NCBI RefSeq assembly: GCF_008801405.1
Contig: NZ_VZPV01000008.1
Span: forward strand, 1 to 10,900
From: Ralstonia insidiosa
GTDB taxonomy: Bacteria > Pseudomonadota > Gammaproteobacteria > Burkholderiales > Burkholderiaceae
Direction of reading: 5' to 3'
Length of the DNA stretch: 10,900 nucleotides
The notes below the pieces were generated by a model. That model saw nothing but the letters and a program-made list of their open reading frames with translations. It had not been told where the DNA came from and did not search any database. The position numbers were made by a program, and so were the translations under genes. Below are positions 6,688-10,900 of the stretch, piece by piece (within the stretch, counting starts at the first letter, position 1; each line of letters begins with the position of its first letter).

Positions 6688-8619
6688 TCACTCCACAGTA
6701 ACGCTCTTGGCCAAGTTGCGGGGCTTGTCCACATCCGTCCCCCGCGCACAGGCCGTGTGGTACGCAAGCAGCTGCAGCGGCACGACATGCAGCAGTGGGC
6801 TCAATGCGCCGTAGTGCTCGGGCATGCGAATCACGTGGATGCCCTCACTGCTTTCGATGCGGGTGTCGCCATCGGCCAGCACGTACAGCACACCCGCACG
6901 GGCGCGGACTTCCTGCATGTTGCTCTTGAGCTTCTCCAGGAGGGCGTCGTTGGGCGCCACCGTCACCACCGGCATGGCGCTGGTCACCAGGGCCAGGGGG
7001 CCGTGCTTGAGTTCACCGGCCGGGTAGGCTTCAGCGTGGATGTAGCTGATTTCCTTGAGCTTGAGCGCGCCCTCCAGCGCGATGGGGTAATGCAGCCCTC
7101 GGCCCAGAAAGAGCGCGTTTTCCATGCGCGCAAAGTCTTCAGCCCAGCTGATGAGCTGGGGTTCGAGCGCCAGCACGGCCTGCAGGGCCACGGGCAGGTG
7201 GCGCATGGCCTTGAGGTGTGCAGCCTCCTGCTCTTCACTCAGGCGGCCCTTGCTTTGCGCCAGGGCCAGCGTCAGCAAGAACAGGCCCGCCAGCTGCGTG
7301 GTGAAGGCCTTGGTGCTGGCCACGCCGATCTCGACCCCGGCGCGGGTGATGTAGGCGAGCTTGCATTCGCGCACCATGGCGCTGGTGGCGACGTTGCAGA
7401 TGGTGAGCGTGTGCTGCATGCCCAGGGATTGCGCGTGGCGCAGCGCGGCCAGGGTGTCGGCGGTTTCGCCGCTTTGGCTGATGGTGACGACCAGGGTGCG
7501 CGGGTTGGGCACGCTGGTGCGGTAGCGGTATTCGCTGGCCACTTCGACCTGGGTGGGAATGCCCGCGATTTCTTCGAGCCAGTATTTGGCGGTGCAGCCG
7601 CTGTAATAGCTGGTGCCGCAGGCCAGGATCAACACGTTGTCGATGTCCTTGAACACGCGCCAGGCAGCCGCGCCGGGCTCGCCATGCTGGCCTGCACCAT
7701 CAAACAGCTCGGGCACGATGCCGGCCAGGCCTTCCAGCGTGTCGGCAATCGCGCGGGGCTGCTCGAAGATTTCCTTTTGCATGTAGTGGCGATACGGCCC
7801 CAGCTCGGCCGCGCCGCTGTGGGCCTGCACGGTGCGCACGGGGCGCTGCCCGGTGGTCAGCGCATTGCCGTCCTTGCCCACGATCCAGTAGCGGCCCAGC
7901 TGCAGGTCCACCAGGTCGCCCTCTTCCAGATAGACGATCTGGTCAGTGACGCCCGCCAGGGCCATGGCGTCGCTGGCCAGAAAGTGCTCGCGCGATGACG
8001 AGGCGCCGGTTGCGTCCTTGCCCACGCCCAGGATCAACGGAGACCCTGCGCGTGCGCCCACCACGCGGTGGGGTTCGTCCTTGTGCATGACGGCGATGGC
8101 GTAGGCGCCATGCAGTTCGGCCACGGTGGCCCGCACGGCGTCGAACAGGTCGCCGCTGTAATGGCTGTCCACCAGGTGGGCGATGACCTCGGTGTCGGTC
8201 TGGCTTGCAAACACGTAGCCGCGTGCCTGCAGGCGGGCGCGCAGTTCTTCGTGGTTCTCGATGATGCCGTTGTGCACCAGTGCCACCCGGCCTGCGGCCT
8301 GCGCATGGGCGTCTGCGCCCGTGCCGTGGCTGAAATGCGGGTGGGCGTTGTGCACGGCAGGCGCGCCGTGCGTGGCCCAGCGGGTGTGGGCGATGCCGGT
8401 GGCGCCGTCGATGTGCTCGGTGCTCACCTGCTCCAGCAGCTCGGCCACGCGGGCGGTGCTGCGGGCGCGCTGCAGGCCGGCAGGGCGCGTGGCGTCTAGG
8501 CTGGACGCATGCACGGCCACGCCGCAGGAGTCATAGCCCCGGTATTCAAGTCGCTGCAGGCCCTGCACGAGGATGGGAACGATGTTGCGCGTGGATACTG
8601 CGCCGACGATGCCGCACAT
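6688..8619 (-). CDS. glmS: Glutamine--fructose-6-phosphate aminotransferase (isomerizing)
   Basis: GlmS makes glucosamine-6-phosphate from fructose-6-phosphate and glutamine, the entry step to UDP-GlcNAc for peptidoglycan and LPS. The start is set by MCGIVGAV, because Cys2 becomes the N-terminal nucleophile of the class II glutaminase domain (about 2-240; motifs RGYDSCG, HTRWATHG, HNGIIENHEEL). Upstream in-frame codons to 8724 are therefore not used; an AAAGG lies in front of the ATG. Two SIS domains follow: ACGTSYYSG (333-341) and SQSGET (381-386), then the isomerase segment YPIALEGALKLKE (511-523) and HAEAYPAGELKHGP (528-541). The protein ends in the family-typical KPRNLAKSVTVE. At 643 residues it is about 34 longer than E. 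coli GlmS because of short inserts in the glutaminase half. It is intact and transcribed divergently from an Lrp-family gene. Confidence 0.97.
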   Translation of the reverse strand: MCGIVGAVSTRNIVPILVQGLQRLEYRGYDSCGVAVHASSLDATRPAGLQRARSTARVAELLEQVSTEHIDGATGIAHTRWATHGAPAVHNAHPHFSHGTGADAHAQAAGRVALVHNGIIENHEELRARLQARGYVFASQTDTEVIAHLVDSHYSGDLFDAVRATVAELHGAYAIAVMHKDEPHRVVGARAGSPLILGVGKDATGASSSREHFLASDAMALAGVTDQIVYLEEGDLVDLQLGRYWIVGKDGNALTTGQRPVRTVQAHSGAAELGPYRHYMQKEIFEQPRAIADTLEGLAGIVPELFDGAGQHGEPGAAAWRVFKDIDNVLILACGTSYYSGCTAKYWLEEIAGIPTQVEVASEYRYRTSVPNPRTLVVTISQSGETADTLAALRHAQSLGMQHTLTICNVATSAMVRECKLAYITRAGVEIGVASTKAFTTQLAGLFLLTLALAQSKGRLSEEQEAAHLKAMRHLPVALQAVLALEPQLISWAEDFARMENALFLGRGLHYPIALEGALKLKEISYIHAEAYPAGELKHGPLALVTSAMPVVTVAPNDALLEKLKSNMQEVRARAGVLYVLADGDTRIESSEGIHVIRMPEHYGALSPLLHVVPLQLLAYHTACARGTDVDKPRNLAKSVTVE

Positions 8620-8763
8620 GGTGGTTGCCTTTGGTTGGAATGTGATGGGATGCGGCGATGGTAGGCAGCGTCCCAAAAAATTATTGATTGATATTTGCAG
8701 CAACATGAACTTTAATTTCACCAATAATCAATGTTGAAATTTTTGTTCATTTTCTGACCTCCA
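8620..8763. promoter_or_regulatory. Divergent promoter region of glmS and the Lrp/AsnC gene
   Basis: This 144-bp spacer is strikingly A+T-rich from about 8675 to 8760, unlike the flanking genes. It holds inverted-repeat pairs CAACAT (8701-8706)/ATGTTG (8731-8736) and ATGAAC (8705-8710)/GTTCAT (8745-8750), and related TTATTG/TTGATT words near 8681-8692 and 8722-8731. These could be Lrp-type binding sites serving both genes. No -10/-35 pair is clear enough to place. Confidence 0.5.
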
Positions 8764-9252
8764 ATGGAATTCATATCGCTCGATGCAATTGACCTGCAGC
8801 TGCTCAACCTGTTGCAGACCGATGCCGCGCAGAGCAACCAGGCCCTGGCCGAACAGGTGCATGTGTCGCCGCCCACCTGCCTGCGCCGCGTCAAGCGCCT
8901 GCACGATGTGGGACTCATCGAGCGGCAGGTGGCCATCCTGCAGCCCGACCGGCTGGCTGCCCTGCAAGGCCACGGGCTGGCGTGCATCGTGGAGGTGTCG
9001 CTGGACCGCCAGGGGGCCGAACAGCTCGACGCCTTCGAAGCCCGCGCCGTGCAGGAGGCCGCCGTGCAGCAGTGCTGGCGCGTGTCACCCGGGCCAGACT
9101 TTGTGCTGGTGGTGCACACGCGGGACATGCCGGGCTACCTGGCGCTGTCGCAGCGGCTGTTCACCGGCGACGCCAACGTGCGCAATGTGAAGGCCTTCTT
9201 TGCAACCCGCCGGGCCAAATTTGAGACCAAAGTGCCGGTAGCGCCAGATTGA
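8764..9252 (+). CDS. Lrp/AsnC-family transcriptional regulator
   Basis: This 162-residue protein has the standard layout: an N-terminal helix-turn-helix at about 8-55 (LDAIDLQLLNLLQTDA, then NQALAEQVHVSPPTCLRRVK and GLIERQVAIL), and a C-terminal ligand-binding and oligomerisation (RAM) domain at about 68-155. Members bind DNA as dimers or octamers and sense small molecules, usually amino acids. The ligand cannot be read here. It is divergent from glmS across a 144-bp A+T-rich spacer, so self-regulation and glmS regulation are both plausible. There is no good Shine-Dalgarno before the ATG at 8764 (ACCTCC is the wrong strand sense), but this start gives the expected family N-terminus. Confidence 0.92.
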   Translation: MEFISLDAIDLQLLNLLQTDAAQSNQALAEQVHVSPPTCLRRVKRLHDVGLIERQVAILQPDRLAALQGHGLACIVEVSLDRQGAEQLDAFEARAVQEAAVQQCWRVSPGPDFVLVVHTRDMPGYLALSQRLFTGDANVRNVKAFFATRRAKFETKVPVAPD

Positions 9253-9253
9253 C

Positions 9254-9282
9254 ATGCGCTATCTGCTATCAATTTATTAGCA
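9254..9282. repeat. Short A+T-rich dispersed-repeat-like motif after the Lrp gene
   Basis: The minus-strand reading TGCTAATAAATTGATAGCAG and the following ATAGCGC resemble a short repeat I recall between genes of Acidovorax, Polaromonas and Rhodoferax (TGCTAT...TTGATAGCTGCT...GCGC). It begins two bases after the Lrp stop codon and contrasts with the GC-rich surroundings. Only one copy is in the window, so its repetitive nature rests on memory. The rest of the 221-bp gap to the next gene shows only a short open frame at 9381-9443 of doubtful meaning. Confidence 0.35.
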
Positions 9283-9473
9283 AACCCACCTGCATCCTCA
9301 TCGGCGCCCTCTCACCGCCCCGCCCCTCAGCCCCCCCTGACAGGCCCCACAGCACATCCCAACACCCAGCAAGGTCATCCATGCGACTGATGGGAATGGA
9401 CCACGGTCATTTCTTGCTGGTATCGCCTGACCGGGCGTTGTAAGCTCCCCCGCACTTTCAACCTACCTGGCCG

Positions 9474-10568
9474 GTGAATGCCCGCGTGGCAGCACCGCCC
9501 TTCTCCAACACCCCCATGCCGACGCCCCGCCGCCAGATGCCCCGCCGCATCTACCCCTTGCGCATCCTGGGCATGGGGCTGGGTGGCATGGTGGTGGCCA
9601 CGGTGCTGTGGGAGCGCCAGGCATCCCCCCTGGCCTGGACGGCGCTGTTGCTGGCCACGCTGGTGTGGCCGCACGTGGCCTACCTGCTCACACGCCGCGC
9701 CGCCGACCCATACGCCGCCGAGGTGCGCAACCTGCTCATCGACTCGGCGCTGGTCGCTGCGCTGGTGCCGCTGATGCACTTCAACCTGCTGCCCAGCGTG
9801 ATGCTGCTCACCCTGACCATGGTGGACAAGATCACCACCGGCATCCGGGGGCTGTGGGTGCGCGCCCTGTGGGTGATGCTGGCGGCCGGTGTGGCCAGCA
9901 CGGCGGTCATGGGGCTGCACTGGGCGCCCGAGACCTCCATGCGCGTGATAGTGGCCTGTCTGCCGGTGATGTCGCTGCACACGCTGTCGGTCAGCGCCGT
10001 GAGCTACCAGCTCATCCGGCAGTCTGCGCGCCAGAACCAGATGCTGGACGAACTGCGCCGCGTGGACGCACTGACCGGCCTGTTCGGGCGCGGCCACTGG
10101 CAAGAGCAGGCAGAGGCCGCACTGCGCCGCCACCACACCACCGACGAGCCCGCCTGCATGCTGATGCTGGACATCGACCATTTCAAGGAGATCAACGACG
10201 CTTACGGCCACACCGTGGGCGATGAGGTCATCCGCGCGCTGGCGCATGTGGTGCGGGGCAACGTGCGCGCCGGTGACTGCGCGGGGCGCTACGGCGGGGA
10301 CGAATTCGCCATCGTGCTGCCCGGCATGCATGCGCGCGACGCCCTGGCCATTGCCCAGCGCATCCGCGAGCAGACAGAAGGCGTGCGCCTGCGCAGCCTG
10401 CCCGAACTGCGCATCACCAGCAGCATCGGCGTGGCCCCGGCCGACCACCGCCACAGCAGCCTGCGGGCGTGGATCGACGCCGCGGACGCAGCGCTGTACG
10501 TCGCCAAAAACGGCGGACGCAATCAGGTGGCGGGGTGCATGGAGCCAGCGCTGGTACCAGCGGTGTAG
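9474..10568 (+). CDS. Membrane-bound diguanylate cyclase with MASE2 sensor domain
   Basis: This 364-residue protein makes c-di-GMP from two GTP at the inner membrane. Residues about 25-180 hold five or six hydrophobic helices of MASE2 type, the N-terminal sensor found in DgcC/AdrA-like enzymes. A short linker leads to the GGDEF domain, which starts with VDALTGLFGRGHW (197-209) and has LDIDHFKEIND (232-242) and the catalytic GGDEF at 274-278. RAGD at 265-268, five residues before it, is a complete RxxD inhibitory site, so product feedback inhibition is expected. All catalytic residues look intact. GTG 9474 is the first start after an in-frame TAA at 9441; ATG 9516 or 9537 are alternatives, and none has a clear Shine-Dalgarno. 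The signal sensed is unknown. Confidence 0.93.
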   Translation: MNARVAAPPFSNTPMPTPRRQMPRRIYPLRILGMGLGGMVVATVLWERQASPLAWTALLLATLVWPHVAYLLTRRAADPYAAEVRNLLIDSALVAALVPLMHFNLLPSVMLLTLTMVDKITTGIRGLWVRALWVMLAAGVASTAVMGLHWAPETSMRVIVACLPVMSLHTLSVSAVSYQLIRQSARQNQMLDELRRVDALTGLFGRGHWQEQAEAALRRHHTTDEPACMLMLDIDHFKEINDAYGHTVGDEVIRALAHVVRGNVRAGDCAGRYGGDEFAIVLPGMHARDALAIAQRIREQTEGVRLRSLPELRITSSIGVAPADHRHSSLRAWIDAADAALYVAKNGGRNQVAGCMEPALVPAV

Positions 10569-10589
10569 CAGCCAGCACTGCGGCCGGCG

Positions 10590-10775
10590 TCAGGGCTCGT
10601 TGGCGGCTGCAGGGTTCACCGGCCACTGCACCCGCACCGTGCAACCAGCGCCCGGCACCGCCGTCGCGCTAACCTCTGCGCCGTGGCGCTGCGCAATGGC
10701 GCGGCACAGTGCGAGCCCCGCGCCCACCCCCTCGAACTCCGTCTCGCGGTGCAGGCGCTGGAACACGCCGAACAA
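10590..10775 (-). pseudogene. C-terminal remnant of a sensor histidine kinase, cut by the right IS element
   Basis: These 61 residues are the end of an HATPase domain: FGVFQRLHRETEFEG is the F-box region, VGAGLALCRAIAQRHG the G2-box region, and GAGCTVRVQWP the final strand. The FQRLH form is typical of phytochrome-like and related hybrid kinases. Everything before the F box, including the phospho-accepting histidine, N box and any sensor, is missing because the open frame meets the GGGG tip of the transposable element at 10776. A TGA follows six codons further back inside the repeat. A TTG at 10773-10775 could be read as a start but is simply the first intact codon. The gene is convergent with the diguanylate cyclase, with 21 bases between the stop codons. 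It cannot encode a working kinase. Confidence 0.85.
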
Positions 10776-10885
10776 GGGGTCCCCTCGTTTTCAGTGCAAT
10801 AACTGGCGGTACGCAAACCCAGCACTGGCGCGGGGGTGGTGTTGGTAGATCGTTGATTCTGTTGGCTTTCCTGTTCACTTCTCAA
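10776..10885 (+). mobile_element. Terminal inverted repeat of an IS1071-like Tn3-family element (body lies right of the window)
   Basis: Starting at 10776 with GGGGTCCCCTCGTTTTCAGT, this stretch is the inverted partner of bases 18-127 over about 107-110 bp, with scattered differences (for example AACTGGCGG here against AAGTGACGG there). Beyond the repeat (10886-10900) the sequence no longer matches the corresponding left-hand bases, so the two window edges are probably opposite ends of the same kind of element. It interrupts the histidine-kinase gene. No transposase coding sequence is within the window. Confidence 0.85.
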
Positions 10886-10900
10886 ACGGGTATCGTGGCC

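Noticed and set aside
6562..7998. Long open frame (478 codons) on the plus strand opposite glmS
   Set aside because: The composition is antisense-like and overlaps an unmistakable glmS; no family resemblance.
8620..8724. Upstream in-frame extension of glmS by 35 codons
   Set aside because: The N-terminal Cys after the initiator Met is required for the glutaminase, so translation must begin at MCGIVGAV; the extension is A+T-rich promoter DNA.
9375..10454. Open frame of 359 codons on the minus strand opposite the diguanylate cyclase
   Set aside because: Very His/Gln/Gly-rich with no domain; antisense of the GGDEF gene.
1..10900. CRISPR array, tRNA or rRNA genes
   Set aside because: No regularly spaced direct repeats and no recognisable tRNA or rRNA segments were seen by eye on either strand.

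Overview
The window is GC-rich DNA with beta-proteobacterial features, most likely Burkholderiales and probably Comamonadaceae (Acidovorax, Hydrogenophaga or Rhodoferax relatives). The pointers are protein sequence style, IS1071-type transposon ends, and a short A+T-rich repeat that I remember from that family. The assignment is from memory and not tested by search.

Both window edges lie inside IS1071-like (Tn3-family) insertion elements. Bases 18-127 and 10776-10885 are the two halves of an approximately 110-bp inverted repeat whose outer GGGG tips face each other. The 10,648 bp between them (128-10775) are therefore bracketed by two such elements, as in a composite transposon. Each boundary cuts a gene. 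A 31-residue C-terminal remnant (128-223) abuts the left tip and a 61-residue histidine-kinase C-terminus (10590-10775) abuts the right tip.

Left to right, the bracketed DNA holds: the truncated remnant; a bidirectional-looking terminator (318-356); a 169-bp near-perfect palindromic MITE-like element with CTAG at both ends (379-547); a lysR-type regulator (minus strand); and a divergent dabB-dabA-DUF6671-like operon (1555-6560). Next come glmS (minus strand), a divergent Lrp/AsnC regulator, a MASE2-GGDEF diguanylate cyclase, and the kinase remnant.

The most interesting block is the DAB inorganic-carbon uptake system. DabB is a NuoL-like proton-channel membrane subunit. DabA is a beta-carbonic-anhydrase-like zinc protein with its C361/D363/H543/C558 site intact. 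Together they should turn CO2 into trapped bicarbonate using the proton gradient. A third gene, encoding a protein with two CxxC pairs of zinc-ribbon type, overlaps the dabA stop codon and is a candidate accessory protein. The regulator and operon share a 99-bp A+T-rich spacer with three TTGTTCT-type repeats and four T-tracts phased by about 10 bp, a likely LysR operator on curved DNA.

The second half looks like ordinary chromosomal cargo: GlmS makes glucosamine-6-phosphate for cell wall and LPS, the Lrp protein may regulate itself and glmS, and the diguanylate cyclase makes c-di-GMP. No tRNA, rRNA, CRISPR array or transposase gene is seen in the window.
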